Positions 21,276-32,839 of a stretch of 64,000 bases of DNA are shown here, one piece after another (position 1 is the first letter of the stretch; each line of letters opens with the position of its first letter). This DNA is from Prorocentrum cordatum (taxonomy: Eukaryota; Sar; Dinophyceae; Prorocentrales; Prorocentraceae). The notes beneath the pieces were generated by a model. That model worked only from the letters and a program-made list of their open reading frames with translations, was not told the DNA's origin and made no database searches. The stretch spans positions 63,501 through 127,500 of the forward strand of contig CAUYUJ010018312.1 of NCBI GenBank assembly GCA_963575745.1, given 5' to 3'. The translations under genes and the position numbers were made by a program.

Positions 21276-21284
21276 CTCCAAGCC

Positions 21285-21445
21285 TTAGGTCGGGCATGTC
21301 CTCCTACAGGCGACTTGTGGTAATATAAGTTAGATGGACAAGTACTCAAACATGTCAACAAGAGCCGGGGAAATCGCGTCACGTGGCTTTCGATAACAAG
21401 TCTTGAACATTCCTCCTGTAGCATAGAGGGACGGGCCCGACCTAA
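21285..21445. mobile_element. hAT-like MITE, copy 2
   Basis: 161 bp. TIRs are TTAGGTCGGGCATGTCC on the left and, reverse-complemented, TTAGGTCGGGCCCGTCC on the right. The flanking 8-mers TCCAAGCC (21277-21284) and CCCAAGCC (21446-21453) match at 7 of 8. The interior shares AA(A/G)TACTCAAAC with copy 1. Confidence 0.75.
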
Positions 21446-21594
21446 CCCAAGCCCATCCGCTCGAACCCCATCTGGGAGGCACCCTCTGTGCCCAGACGTA
21501 CCCTGCCCCCCGATTTTCCCTCGAGACACGGCCCCCCCCAGGCTCTTTGGACCACCTCCCCTCTCGACCACCTCTCCCCAGGAGGGGGGCTTAA

Positions 21595-21700
21595 TCATCC
21601 CCTGCGCCATCTTTTCCGACGGCCCCGAGGCCCGGCAAGGCAACGGCCCCGAGAGGCAGAAATCAGAAAAACACCTCCGCCTCGATTCTTTCGAGACGCT
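21595..21700 (+). repeat. Dispersed repeat DR-A, partial copy
   Basis: CCGACGGCCCCGAGGCCCGG, then AGAAAAACACCTCCGCCTCG matches the distal DR-A blocks; the proximal blocks are diverged. Confidence 0.5.
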
Positions 21701-21743
21701 GGCTGTCCCGCCCCCGCGGCCCGATCTCCCCCCAGGCGAGCCC

Positions 21744-21975
21744 AGAATCGAATCGACAAGTCGGATTGGCGATCGACATGACTCGGATCGACGGATACCG
21801 GCAGCCGAGTCGAGAAGAGCCGAATCGGCAGACATCGGCAGGCAGACATTGGAGGTTTACTAGTGGTAAGCCTCCAATCAGCAATCGGATCCCAGATCGG
21901 AATCCGAAACCGAATCGAATCGGAATCGGAACCCATCGAATCCGCATCGGATCGAATCGGCGGCATCGCGATGAA
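21744..21975 (+). repeat. GAATCG/GATCGGCG-rich dispersed repeat, copy 4
   Basis: CCCAGAATCGAATCGACAAG, then GGCAGCCGAGTCGAGAA, then ATCGGAATCGGAACCCATCG; the full block order is retained. Confidence 0.75.
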
Positions 21976-22099
21976 CCCTGCCCCTTCTGGCGATGTCTCG
22001 ATTTTTCTTCGCAACCATCCTGTGGTGTTGGGTTCTCGCTTTGAAGAAACAGCGCCGCGCATCTCCTCATTCCGCTGCCCCCCTCCTTCCGCATGTCCT

Positions 22100-22630
22100 G
22101 TTTCGGCACACCCCTCACACGCTTCGTGGTCCCATAGGGGAGGTCCCAGTGGCAGAATTCGAGTGGCGGCCTCGCCCCAGATTAGCACACACACCTCACA
22201 CGCTTCGTGGCCCCATAAAGGGGGCTCCACCGACGGTCCCAGCGGCAGAACTCGCGTGGCGGCCTCGCCCCATTTTGGCACACATCTCACACGTTTCGTG
22301 GTCCCACAGGGAGCTCCACCTATGGTCCCAGTGGCGCAGCTCGCGTGGCAGTCTCGCCCCATGTTGGCACACCCCTCGCGCGTTTCGTGGCCCCATAAGG
22401 AGTTCCACCTATGGCCCCAGAGGCGCAGCTCGCATGGCGCCCTCTCCTCATTTTGGCAAACCCCTGACATGCTTCGTGGCCCCATAGGGAGCTCCACCTA
22501 TGGCCCCAGTAGCGAGTTCGCGTGGCGGCTTCGCCCCATTTTGGCACGCCCCTCACACGCTTCGTGGCCCCACGGGGAGCCCCACCTATGGTCCCAATGG
22601 CGCAGCTCGCGTGGCGGCCCCGTGGACTCT
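22100..22630 (+). repeat. 89-bp tandem repeat, about six copies
   Basis: The unit contains TTCGTGGCCCCATAGGGAGC, CCACCTATGG and GCCCCATTTTGGCACAC. Unit starts are near 22124, 22203, 22291, 22385, 22473 and 22561. A lone further copy lies at 23490-23540. CCATAGG...CCTATGG within the unit is a small hairpin. Confidence 0.8.
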
Positions 22631-22641
22631 CGCCCTGGGCC

Positions 22642-22956
22642 GTCGGCTGTCTGGCGCGCTGGCCCCTCGGCCGGCATCGCCCATGCGTGATCCTGGACTG
22701 CGGCCGCCACGAGGTCGGGAACGGCAAGGGGGACGACGACTGGTGGCTGGAGCTCTACGCGCTGCTCTCGCACGCCACGCGCCACGAGGACCTCCTGCCC
22801 ACGCGGGCGCCGCGCATCGAGTTCTTCCTGGCAGGGCAGCCAGAGGACTTGCGGAAGCAGCTAGAGCAGTTTCCGGCGAACACGAACCGATGCAGAAGGA
22901 AGGCGACGGCCCTCGCCAAGGAGCTGGGCTTCACCAGGTTGGTCCGCGAAGCTTGA
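22642..22956 (+). CDS. Orphan coding segment, unknown protein (3' end or terminal exon)
   Basis: The frame reads CVILDCGRHEVGNGKGDDDW, then WLELYALLSHATRHEDLL, then RIEFFLAGQPEDLRKQLEQF, then KATALAKELGFTRLVREA-stop. It is mixed, amphipathic and unlike the repeats around it, with GC-rich third positions. No ATG start is convincing: the frame runs back into the 89-bp tandem array, so this may be a terminal exon whose upstream intron is the array, or a gene fragment. No family was recognised; the Trp-Trp helix and the charged C-terminal helix suggest an alpha-helical protein. Confidence 0.4.
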   Translation, partial: VGCLARWPLGRHRPCVILDCGRHEVGNGKGDDDWWLELYALLSHATRHEDLLPTRAPRIEFFLAGQPEDLRKQLEQFPANTNRCRRKATALAKELGFTRLVREA

Positions 22957-23012
22957 CCTGAGGAGCGGCCTGCCCGAGCCTCGCCGTCTCTCGACGGTCT
23001 GACTGTTTGGCC

Positions 23013-23250
23013 TCGCGCCGCGGGCGACCCGCGCGCGTCGCTGGGACCCTCTTCGGGCGACCAGCGCGCGTCGCGGGAATTCCGCGCTGCGATCTGCCCA
23101 GAGCCTCGCTCGCCCGCATCGTCGCTCTGCCCAACGGCCACAGTCTTGCCCGCTATCAGCCAGCCAGTTAGCTCTGTTCCGCGCAGCGGACGACCCGCGC
23201 GCGTCGCCGAAACCCCTTCGGGGCGACCAGCATGCGTCGCGGGGACTCCG
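23013..23250 (+). repeat. Duplicated GCGACC-GCGCGCGTCGC block
   Basis: CGACCCGCGCGCGTCGCTGG...CTTCGGGCGACCAGCGCGCG at 23023 recurs as CGACCCGCGCGCGTCGCCGA...CTTCGGGGCGACCAGCATGC at 23186. Confidence 0.6.
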
Positions 23251-23659
23251 TGCGGCGCCGCGCCCGCAGCCGTGGACATCGGCGTGCACGGGCAAAGAAG
23301 CAGAAAAAGAAAGGGAAGGAATCGGGTGCGATCCTCGTGAGGAGCGTGCCAACATGGGCGTCGACATTTACGCACGTAGACTGATTCGCACGCAGGCTCA
23401 TCCACAATCAGACTCACTCGCGCTGGGGCTCACCCGTTACCAAACTCTCGCGCTCAGACCGACCGTCCTTGTCCGTATTCTTGACCCCGCCGCGCATTTC
23501 GGCACGCCCCCTCACACGGTTCGTGGCCCCATAGGGAACGCGAGCGAAAATGATATTCATAATTGCAGTATTCACAACTGCGCATGGTTGGGTCCTTCGC
23601 AAGGCTAATTTTCGAGGCGCCGGCTGTCGGAGCAGTCGCCGACGTGGCCCCGCCCAGCC

Positions 23660-23838
23660 TTAGGTCGGACATGTCCTCGCACAAGCTGGTCTTGTAAGAA
23701 AACGAAACAGAGCCGAAAGAAATTCAAGACTAGAGTCGAACAAACATCCAAAAATCGCCCCCGAACTATGTTTTGACTATGTTTGAATATTCCTCCTGTA
23801 GAATATCCCTCCTGTACAAGATTGAGCAGGGACCGACC
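23660..23838. mobile_element. hAT-like MITE, degenerate copy 3
   Basis: The left end TTAGGTCGGACATGTCC is like copy 2. Internal GAATATTCCTCCTGTAG matches copy 1. The right end, CAGGGACCGACC, is diverged, and the flanks GCCCAGCC / GCCCCGGC are only a weak TSD. Confidence 0.5.
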
Positions 23839-24221
23839 GCCCCGGCAATCCGATAGGCCTATCACGAAATCGTCCTGGAGCCCAAAACTGTTCGAACAAC
23901 GAAATCAATGCTCTTAGGACTCAATCCCGATGAGTTACAACAAGACGGTCTCAGCCAGACATGTTCGAAGAGCATGCCGTGCAGACAACAAAAGGTTCAC
24001 AGAACATCCTTCGGAAGGCCAAGGGGCGAGCCAGGACGCGCCGCCACTGCTGGAGCCGAGGGAATCGCGCCCGCCTTCAAGCCCAGCCCGATGCCTGGCC
24101 CAACCGCCCCGCCGCCTCTGCCCGTGCCCCGCATCCCCCCCCCCGCCCCACCCCGCCCGACGATGCCCCCACCGCCCGAGGATGGATGGCCCCACCGCCC
24201 CGCCCCACCCGCCCGATGATG
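23839..24221. other. No gene recognised
   Basis: Becomes Pro-codon rich (CCCGCCCC words) towards the microsatellite. No motif seen. Confidence 0.35.
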
Positions 24222-24835
24222 GTCCTCCTCCTCCTCCTCCTCCTCCTCTTCTTCTTCTTCTTCTTTTTCTTCTTCTTCTTCTTCTTCTTCTTCCTCTTCC
24301 TCTTCCTCTTCCTCTTCTTCTTATTATTCCTCTTCTTTTTATTATTATTCTTCTTATTCTTATGATTATTATTATTCTTCTTATTCGTCTTCTTCTTCTT
24401 TTTCTTCTTCTTATGCTTCTGCTTCTGCTTTTTCTTTTTCTGTTTCTTCTTCTTCTTCTTCTTCTGCTTCTGCTTCTGCTTCTGCTTCTGCTTCTGTTTC
24501 TGCTTCTGCTTCTGCTTCTGCTTCTGCTTCTGCTTCTGCTTCTGCTTCTGCTTCTGCTTCTTCTGCTTCTGCTTCTGCTTCTGCTTCTTCTTCTTCTTCT
24601 TCTTCCTCCTCTCCTCCTCCTCCTCCTCCTCCTCCTCCTCCTCCTCTCCTCCTCCTCCGCCTCCTCCTCCTCTCCTCCCTCCTCCTCCTCCTCCTCTCCT
24701 CCTCCTCCTCCTCCTCCTCCTCCTCCTCCTCCCTCCTCCTCCTCCTCCTCCTCCTCCTCCTCCTCCTCCTCCTCCTCTCCTCCTCCTCCTCCTCCTCTTC
24801 CTCCTCTCCTCGTCCTCCCCCTCCTCCTCGCCCCG
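24222..24835. repeat. Graded microsatellite (CTC)n-(CTT)n-(CTGCTT)n-(CTC)n
   Basis: About 610 bp of pyrimidine-rich repeat changing from CTC to CTT, through a regular CTGCTT hexamer zone (24418-24590), and back to CTC with CTCTCC variants. Confidence 0.95.
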
Positions 24836-25179
24836 CCCCACCCGCCCCGCCGGCTCCGCCCGTGCCCCCCGTCGCCAAGAGGGCCGCCTGCGCCGGCCAG
24901 CAGAGGGCCCGCCTGCGGCCCTGCCGCCCCGCCGCGCGGTGTCCCTGCACGCGGCGCCCCGGCCGCCGCCGCCGCCCGGCGGCCCCGACCCCAAAGATTT
25001 GTTCTGTTTGGGCAAATTATATATAACCGCTAACCCGTGAGAATAAACACTAGGGGATAATAAAGTTCGGGGTTCAGGGGGAGATAATCAAAGTAGCCCA
25101 ACAGACCTCAGCATAATCTCGAAGTAAGAGATGATCAAGAGAAGCCAAGCCGAGCACGTTTTGAGACGTCCTTGGCGTT

Positions 25180-26350
25180 TAGTCTCCATAGACATATCAT
25201 CAGCAATGGCTTATCTCGCTGGAGACATCCTCAACAAATCCCTTGTTTCGCTTGAGACATCCACAAACTATTGCTTATTTCGCTTGAGACACCGTCGAAG
25301 TATTGCTTATTTCGTTTGATACATCCTCGAAATAATTGTGTTTCTCGCTTGAAACATCCTCAAACAATTGCTGATATCCTCGAAATCATTGTGTTTTTCG
25401 CTTGAAACATCCTCAAACTATTGTTGATATCGCCTGAAACATCCTGAAACTATTGCGTATTTCGCTTGAGACATCCACAAACTATTGCTTATGTCGCTTG
25501 AGACACCCTCAAACTATTGTGTATTTCGCTCGAGACATCCACAAACTATTGCTTATTTCGCTTGAGACACCCTCAAACTATTGTTTATTTCGCTTGAGAC
25601 AGCCTCGAAATGATTGTGTTTTTCGCTTGAAACATCCTCAAACTATTGCTGATTTCGCCTGGAAGATCTTGAAACGATTGCGTAATTTCTTGAGACATCC
25701 ACAAATTATTGCTTATTTCGCTTGAGACACCCTCAAACTATTGTTTATTTCGCTTGAGATATCCTCATACTATTGCTTATTTCGCTGGAGACACCCTCAA
25801 ACTATTGTTTATTTCGCTTGAGACATCCTCGAAACTATTGCGTATTTCGCGTGAGACATCTTCATATTATTGCTTATTTCGCTTGAGACATCCTCAAACT
25901 ATTGCTTATTTCGCTTGAGACATCCTCGAAAAAATTGCGTGCTTCGCTTGAGACGCCCTCAAACTATTGCTTATTTCGCTGGAGACATCGTCAAACTATT
26001 GCTTGAGACATCTTCAAACTATTGCGTATTTCGCTTGAGACACCCTCAAACTATTGCATATTTCGCTTGAGACACCCTCAAACTAACTTGCTTATTTCGC
26101 TTGAGACATCCTCGAACTAATGGTGCTTCGCGTGAGACATCCTCAAACTATTGCTTATTTCGCTGTAGACATCCTCAAACTATTGCTTGAGACATCCTGA
26201 AACTATTGCGTATTTCGCTTGAGGCATCCTCAAACTATGGCTTATCTCGCTTGAGACATCCTGGAACTATTGCGTATCTCGATTGAGACATCCTCGAAAT
26301 AATTGTGTGTTTCGCTTGAGGCTTCCTCGAACATATGCTCTTTTCGCTTG
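25180..26350. repeat. 32-bp minisatellite array 1
   Basis: About 35 monomers built on CGCTTGAGACATCCTC followed by an A/T-rich half (AAACTATTGCTTATTT). The period of 32 is not divisible by 3, so each frame cycles through three readings. Monomers lacking TATTTCGC (shortened) also occur. Confidence 0.95.
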
Positions 26351-26387
26351 GGTATTGTTTATAGTTCTCGAGGGCGCCTGATCGCGG

Positions 26388-28366
26388 TTAAAGCTTCATG
26401 CACGCGAGCTCGAAGTCCTTGGCTGCCCTCGACAAAAAGCCTTTGTGGCGCACTTGCTCGAAGTGCTCGCCCATACAGGCTCGGCAGCCTTTACTGCCAT
26501 CCTTGAGCTGCAAGCATTTCTTGCACTCCTTGGCTGCTTGCAGTGCTGCCTCGAGGTTGGCGTGCTTGGGCTCGGGCACGAACGGATCCGGGGCCTTGCC
26601 CTTGGCCGTGGCTTTGGCCTTGCCCCTGGGCTTGGCGTCGCTCGCGTTCTTCAGCTTCTCGATCCACTCGTTACCTCGGGCGCAGATGTCGCTGATGCTG
26701 CTTGGCGGCTGGCGGCCCTCGCCGCGGAGCTCGCGCAGGGCGCGCTCGAACCACCTCGTCACCCACAATCCGCAGGACCACCCATCCACTTGGCATCTCG
26801 AGTTGCTCGGAGGGGGGCGCTCCACCTCAGGCCCAAAGAGCTTGCGCAAGATTATCGTGGCCGCCTCCTTGGCGGACTCGGACGGCACCTTGAGAGAGTC
26901 TCGGTACTCGATGGCCACGTCCTGGAATTCCTCCTCGGTCACCTTGAGGTACGCGTAGTGCATCGGGTTGTCGGACCAGAAGCAGATGAGCAGAACCTCG
27001 GCGTTCTCGATCCTCTCGCGCCAGGCCTTCTGCTCCTCTTGCGCCTCGGCAGTGGCCGCGTCGTCGCCATGGTCTTCTCGAGCCCAGAGAACAGCAATCG
27101 TCGGCTCGATTAGCTCGACGCCTGGCGGCTGGCCAACTCGTTCCGCGATCTCGCCAATGAAAGCCTTCATCGTGCCGAGCTCGAGGGTCCCGTTCTTCTC
27201 GACGAACTCGCAGTTGGTGATGGCTAGGTGCTTGGCCAGCTCGGTGCGCCTGGCCTTCCTCAGGGTTCGGTAGTCCATCTTGGCGGGCTTGGCCTTCGCC
27301 CACTCCTCCTCGACCACGACCTCCCAGGCTCGAGGACCGACGGATGGGGGGCGAACTCCGCTCGGTTTCCGCTGCCCTTCCGCTCGGCTTCCGCGCGAGT
27401 TCCCTTCCGCTCGGTTTCTGCACCAACTTCCGCTCGGCTTCCGCTGGCCATTATGTTCGGCTTCCGCTCGCGCCCCATTGGCCCTCGAGCCTGGCTGGAG
27501 CGGATCTGGAAGATCGCCGACGTCTCGACCTCGAGCACTCGGAACTGGCACTCGCCCTCGGTGTCCACGACGCTCCAGACGTCTTGGATTCTCCCGCGCC
27601 TCCCCTCGTGGACGCAGTCTTCGTTGACGCGGATGCTCTCGCCGTGCCAGGGCGAGTCCTTGCACTCCTTGAGGCCCGCTTGGCCTCTCTTCTTGTCCTG
27701 GGCGCTCTGGTTCCGCTTGGCCGCCCCCCTCTGCTTGAACTTCTCCGCGAAGCTCCCCATCGGCTTGGGGGCTCGCCCCGACAGCTTCGCCTTGACGATG
27801 CATCGGCTCTTGCTGTCGAGGGCGTCTCGGCCATCCTGGTTGCGCTTCGCCTTGTTCCACTTGGCCGCTAGCTTGCCCACGTGCTGGCTTCGGAACTTGC
27901 TCGCCCACTTGTTCTTGCGGCGGCGGCTGTTTCGCAGCGAGCGCACTCGGCCCGTGAGGGCGTGCGGGAACTGGATCTCCTTGATGCGCTCCTCGGGCGG
28001 CCTGAGCATGTCTCGCTGCTCGTCTGTGAGCTCGAGGTGTAGCTCTGCAAGCTCGAGGAAGCAAGGGTTCTCGTCGTCCTCGTAGTCCTTCGGCAAGTCC
28101 TCGACTCGGAAGCACTCGCCGTCCAGTGTGCTCCAATCGGGAATCGGGGGGGCGTTCTCGGGCCAGTTCGCAACCGCGTCGAGTCTCTCCCTGGCCAGTC
28201 TCGGCTCGATGCCCCGGCCAGGCTCGGTGGAGTAGCTCCACGGCTCCTCGCCTGTGACGACCTTCAGCCCGTTCTGCTCGGTCGGTCTCGCCGCGGCTCC
28301 TCCCTCCTCCTTCTCCTCCTCCTTGTCATCTGAGATATCCTCGGTTACTTGTTTTGTTTGAGACAT
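26388..28366 (-). CDS. C48 (Ulp1-like) cysteine peptidase, two exons
   Basis: Exon 1 is 28366-27491 (292 codons) and exon 2 is 27320-26388 (310 codons plus stop); joining them keeps one frame. Exon 1 has an acidic start, then a strongly basic stretch (RSLRNSRRRKNKWASKF). Exon 2 carries the protease: His in NPMHYAYLKV (about residue 413), Asp in EYRDSL (433), Gln and Cys in CQVDGWSCGLW (469, 475), the His-Asp-Gln-Cys order of SUMO-protease-type C48 domains. The C-terminus has a CxxC-x9-CxxC motif (CKKCLQLKDGSKGCRACM), a probable zinc site. The start ATG lies inside a 32-bp repeat monomer, giving MSQTK; an internal start cannot be excluded. C48 domains occur in transposons as well as in deSUMOylases; the transposase gene upstream favours the former. 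Confidence 0.7.
27321..27490 (-). other. Introner-like GC-AG intron with TIRs (170 bp)
   Basis: Donor CAG|GCTCGAGG and acceptor CTGGGAG|GTC, phase 0 at both sides. The two ends are inverted: CCAGGCTCGAGG at the donor side pairs with CCTCGAGCCTGG at the acceptor side. The interior is a tandem of AGCGGAAGCCGAGCGGAAG-type words. Removing it repairs the frame change between exons. A GC donor is common in dinoflagellates. Confidence 0.65.
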
Positions 28367-28580
28367 CCTCGACGAATCACTCGTTTCGCTTGAGACATCC
28401 TCGTCGAACCTCTCGGTTCGCTTGAGACATCCTCGAGCAATTGCTGTTTTCGCTTGAGACATCCTCAAGAAACGCATCGTTTCGCTTCAGACATCCTTCA
28501 GTATAACGCTTGTTTCGATTGGGGCATTCTCGAGTATATGCTTGTTTCGCTTGAGACATCCTCGGAATAGCTCATCCGCC
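28344..28580. repeat. 32-bp minisatellite array 2
   Basis: Seven or eight monomers (TTTCGCTTGAGACATCCTCG type) immediately 5' of the C48 gene; the first monomer supplies its ATG. Confidence 0.9.
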
Positions 28581-28604
28581 TCGGTGTCCCTTGATAATCA
28601 ACCG

Positions 28605-29262
<658 letters not shown>

Positions 29263-29299
29263 GGAAACAATCAGAAAAACAAACTGAGAGTAATAAATA

Positions 29300-29660
29300 G
29301 AGATTGCTGAGACACCCTCATACGGTTGCTTATTTCGCTGGAGACATCCTCAATTTATTGCTTGAGACATCCTCAAACTATTGCGTTTTTCGCTTGAGAA
29401 TCCTCAAACTATTGCTTATTTCGCTTGAGAGATCCTCGAACTAATTATGTTTCGCGTGAGACATCCTCAAACTATTGCTTATCTCGCTGGAAAGATCCTC
29501 AAACTATTGCTTGAGACATCCTAAAACTATCGTTATTTTCCCTTGAAATATCCTCATGTGATTGCTTATTTCATGTGGGACATCTTCAAACTATTATCTA
29601 TTTCGCTTGAGACATCCTCTAATTATTGCTTATTTCGCTTGAGACAACATCGAAGAAATG
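29300..29660. repeat. 32-bp minisatellite array 3
   Basis: About 11 monomers, several diverged (CTTGAGAATCCTC, CTTGAGAGATCCTC), lying 3' of the DDE gene. Confidence 0.9.
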
Positions 29661-29888
29661 CTTGGGGTCATCTTGGGATCCTTCTCGGCAATCCCCGAAG
29701 GGTTTTCTTGGATTCGCTGGGGGTTGAAGCTCAAGGCTCGAGATCTTCCTCTTCCTTGTTCTCCTCTCTCTCCTCCTCCTCCTCCTCGCCGAGCGACTCC
29801 CTCTCCTCCTCCTCGTCCTCCTCCTCCTCCTCTTCTCCTCCTCCGTCCCTCCTCCTCCTCCTCCTCCTCCTCCCCCTCCATCTCCTCA

Positions 29889-32089
29889 TCATCCTCCTCC
29901 TCTCCTCCTCCTCCTCTCCTCCCCACCCTCCTCCTCGTCCTCCGCCTCTCCCGGCCTCGCTGCGAGCATCTGGTTCGCTTGCATGCCTTGGAGTGGGACG
30001 GTCTCGGCGTTCTTCTCGCGGAAGCGCTTGTGCGCCTCGGAGACGCAGTAGATGCACTCGCATGGCCCCCCATTGCTCGGGTACATGTAGTTCTTCTCGG
30101 GCTCGGCCTTGACCTTCTGGATCCAGTCTTGCTCGATCGCCCAGTGGATCTCGGACTTCACCTCGCGAATGGTTGCCTTGAGCTGCGAGTGCTCGTGCGT
30201 GTCGGGCTCCTGGAGGAAGCTCGTCACGTCTGGAGCCATCGGCGCGTAGACGATCTGCTTGAGCCACGCTCGGAGCGCGACGGCCTCGGTCCACTGGCTC
30301 GAGAGACAGTCGGCGAACACGAGAGCTTGTCCGTACTCGGCTTGGATAAAGTCGATCGTCCAGCTCGCTATGAGCTCGTCGGTCCAAGCTCGAGGCCGGC
30401 CCCAGATGTCAATCTGCTCGAAGATCTTGGCGCGCTGCTCGGGCTCAAAATCGAGAAGGGCTTGGCGCCAACCCTTGAGAATCTGGCCGATGTTCTCGCC
30501 TGCTCGGAAGACCTCGGCCTCGCCGTCGCTTCGCTCGTAACTGACGTCACGGAGCCACTTGCCGCTCTCGAGATCCATATCGGAGATCTTGCAGTGCCTC
30601 GCACAGGGCACTGGAAGGATCGAGCGCTTCTTGTTCGACTTGGGGTCCTTGGTTGGGTCGAACCAATTCTCGAGGCCCGCTACGTTGATCAGCGTGAGGC
30701 GATACTTGTCGCCTGCGCTGGAGTAAGCTTGATCTACTTGCTCCTTCTGGTCGCCGTGATCCTCGTAGAACTTGGTTTTCTCGATCTCCCAAGCTGCCTT
30801 GTCTGCCTCGCTCTGCGTCTCGCGGAACTTGCGGCGGAGCTTCTCGATTCGTTTCTTGTGGCCTGCGGCCTCGAGCTCGCTCTCGTGGAGGTAGACCTTC
30901 TCCTCGCCCCTGAGCTTGATCCACAGCGCGGTGGCGTCGACCACGACGACGCTCGTGGCTTGCCTGTTCTCGATGAAGCTCTCGGTGTCCCCGACGAACA
31001 TGGCGAGTTCCTCGGCCGTGCCCCTGGAAACGGGGTGGATGAAGCGGTCGCTCGTGGCCCACGTCAACTTGGCCTTGGACTCGGAAAGGCCCTTGTTGCG
31101 CTGCTCGGAGAGGCGTTGGCCTTTCCGTCCGACTGCTTGGAGCCTCGGGAGAACGGTCTCCTCGATCCATTTGCGTCCTTGCGGCAGAGGTTGTTGATAT
31201 TGAAGGTCTGGAGCCGCTTGGTGACTCGGTTGAGGATCTGGGAGTTGAAGACGACGTGGCTCGCGTCCTTGAGGTGCTCTTGTTTGTCTCTCTCCCACTC
31301 GAGCTCGTACTTGAGTCTCGTTAAGATCGTCTTGTTGCGGACCTCGTGGTCGTACATGCGCTCTCGTTTGAACCAGGCCTCGAGTCGGCCCATGACTCCC
31401 TCGAGGGGGCGCTTGGGGCATGCTCGGCCAGGAGCGCAGCTCTGGATCCTCGCGCCTTGGCTCCTGTCTGCCTTGGCCTGATAGGCCCGAACTCGGCCGC
31501 AGGCTCGGAGGCCGTTCTTGCCGAGCCTCTCCGTGGCGACGAGCTTCTCGAAGGCCGCTCTCTTCTCGGTCCAGCTCTTGACCGTGAGGTCGGGCCAGTG
31601 CCATTTCTCGATGAGCTGCGCCTTGACGTTGCTCGGCAGCTGGCTGATGTCCGCGACCCCGTGCTTCTCGGCCTGCTTGCACCAGTCGAGGACGACTTGA
31701 AGCTTGCACTGCGCTGGTGGGTCTCGGCGCAGGGCGGGGGCTGCTCGGGGCTCGTGCGCCCCCGTGTACTTGCGATTCGTGCCCTCGGGTCTGCCGCCCT
31801 TGGTCGCTCCTCGGGCGACGCCTCGGCCGAAGTCGGCGGGGTCGAGCACCTTGCCCTCGGCGCTCGCCTTCGCTCGGCGCTCAGCCGCGGCTGCGAGGCG
31901 TTCCTTCTCGGCCTGCTCCGCCTCGAGCCTCTTCTCCTCGAGATCCTTGAAGAAACTGCTCTTGGCCCCCTCGGACAAGTGAGGCGAGGCTCGAAGCTTC
32001 TTGCGGGGGGCCGGACTGTCCGCCAGGCTCGGGCTTGAAAGGCCCCACAAGCTCGACAAGCTTGACTGCCGCTTGACAGGCGTGCTCAT
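29889..32089 (-). CDS. DDE-superfamily transposase-like protein (one frameshift)
   Basis: About 733 codons in two frames. The first frame (32089 to about 31180) has a charged coiled segment (LEEKRLEAEQAEKERLAAAA), then a helix-turn-helix-like region (LQVVLDWCKQAEKHGVADIS...KSWTEKRAAFEKL). The second (about 31175-29889) carries the catalytic core: SVVVVDATALWIK (first Asp), LVFADCLSSQWTEAV (second Asp), then APDVTSFLQEPDTHEHSQLK (third acidic position), the layout of DDE_1/pogo-Tc1-type endonucleases. The frame changes by 2 mod 3 at an 8-nt imperfect duplication, CGCAAGGA-CGCAAATG, at about 31168-31184; this may be a true lesion or an assembly error. The C-terminus ends in Glu/Arg low complexity from a (CTC)n array (29780-29940). 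A degraded SL relic lies 88 nt upstream of the ATG. Confidence 0.65.
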
Positions 32090-32177
32090 CGTACTCGAGG
32101 CGCGACAGGCTCGAAAGGCTTGCTGGAGCGGCGGCGCGGCGGCCTGCTCGAGAGCCTCGAAAGGGTGGCTCGACAGG

Positions 32178-32201
32178 CTTGAGCCAAAGAGTCTAATCAC
32201 G
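32178..32201 (-). other. Degenerate DinoSL relic before DDE gene
   Basis: The 3' part TTTGGCTCAAG is exact (11 of 11). The 5' part is diverged with a 3-4 nt insertion (CGTGATTAGACTC). Orientation and distance match the other SL-marked genes. Confidence 0.5.
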
Positions 32202-32244
32202 AATGTTGTTCTCGAGTCGATGCTTCGACATCGCTGCTGGATCT

Positions 32245-32430
32245 GCTTGAAATAAGCATCTGGTGCTGTTGCTTGAGATTTCCTCGAATCAACATTTGGC
32301 CTCGCTCGAGACGTTCTTGCAGAATTGTTCGTTTCGCCTCAGACATCCTTGAAAACATGCTTGATTCGCTTGAGACATCTTCGAAGAAACGCTGGGTTCG
32401 CTTGAGACATTCTCGAAGGTCTCATCGTCT
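32245..32430. repeat. 32-bp minisatellite array 4
   Basis: Five or six monomers, the outer ones diverged (CTCGAGACGTTCTTG, CTTGAGATTTCCTC). Confidence 0.85.
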
Positions 32431-32502
32431 GGTTCTGCTCTCTGAGCAGCCATCTGCTTGAGCAGCTCTGCTTCAGCAGCTCAGCCTGAGCAGAGAAAGA
32501 TA

Positions 32503-32539
32503 GCGAGAGAGAGAGAGAGAGAGAAAATATATATAGAGT

Positions 32540-32636
<97 letters not shown>
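32503..32636. repeat. (GA)n microsatellite
   Basis: Nearly pure GA, with a short ATATATA interruption at about 32526. Confidence 0.95.
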
Positions 32637-32637
<1 letters not shown>

Positions 32638-32839
32638 GGAAGCAAAAAAGAAGATAAACAAGTTTTTTTATATGTATATAAAAAAGAAATAAAATAGGAA
32701 ATATATAACACAGTTCGCAGAAAACTAATATTAGAAAATCCAGCAATAAAGAAGAAGAATAATAAGAAGAAGAAGAAGAGAAGATATACAAACAGACAGA
32801 CAGATAGAGGAGGAGGAGGAAAAGGCAAAAAGTTCAAGC

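Noticed and set aside
22261-22560. CCATTTTGGC words as SL relics
   Set aside because: They recur at the same position of every 89-bp unit, are followed by AC rather than TCAAG, and lack the CCGTAG start.
25131-26070. Plus-strand frames reading LISLETSSNYCLFRLRHP repeatedly
   Set aside because: Direct translation of the 32-bp minisatellite; frames cycle because 32 is not a multiple of 3.
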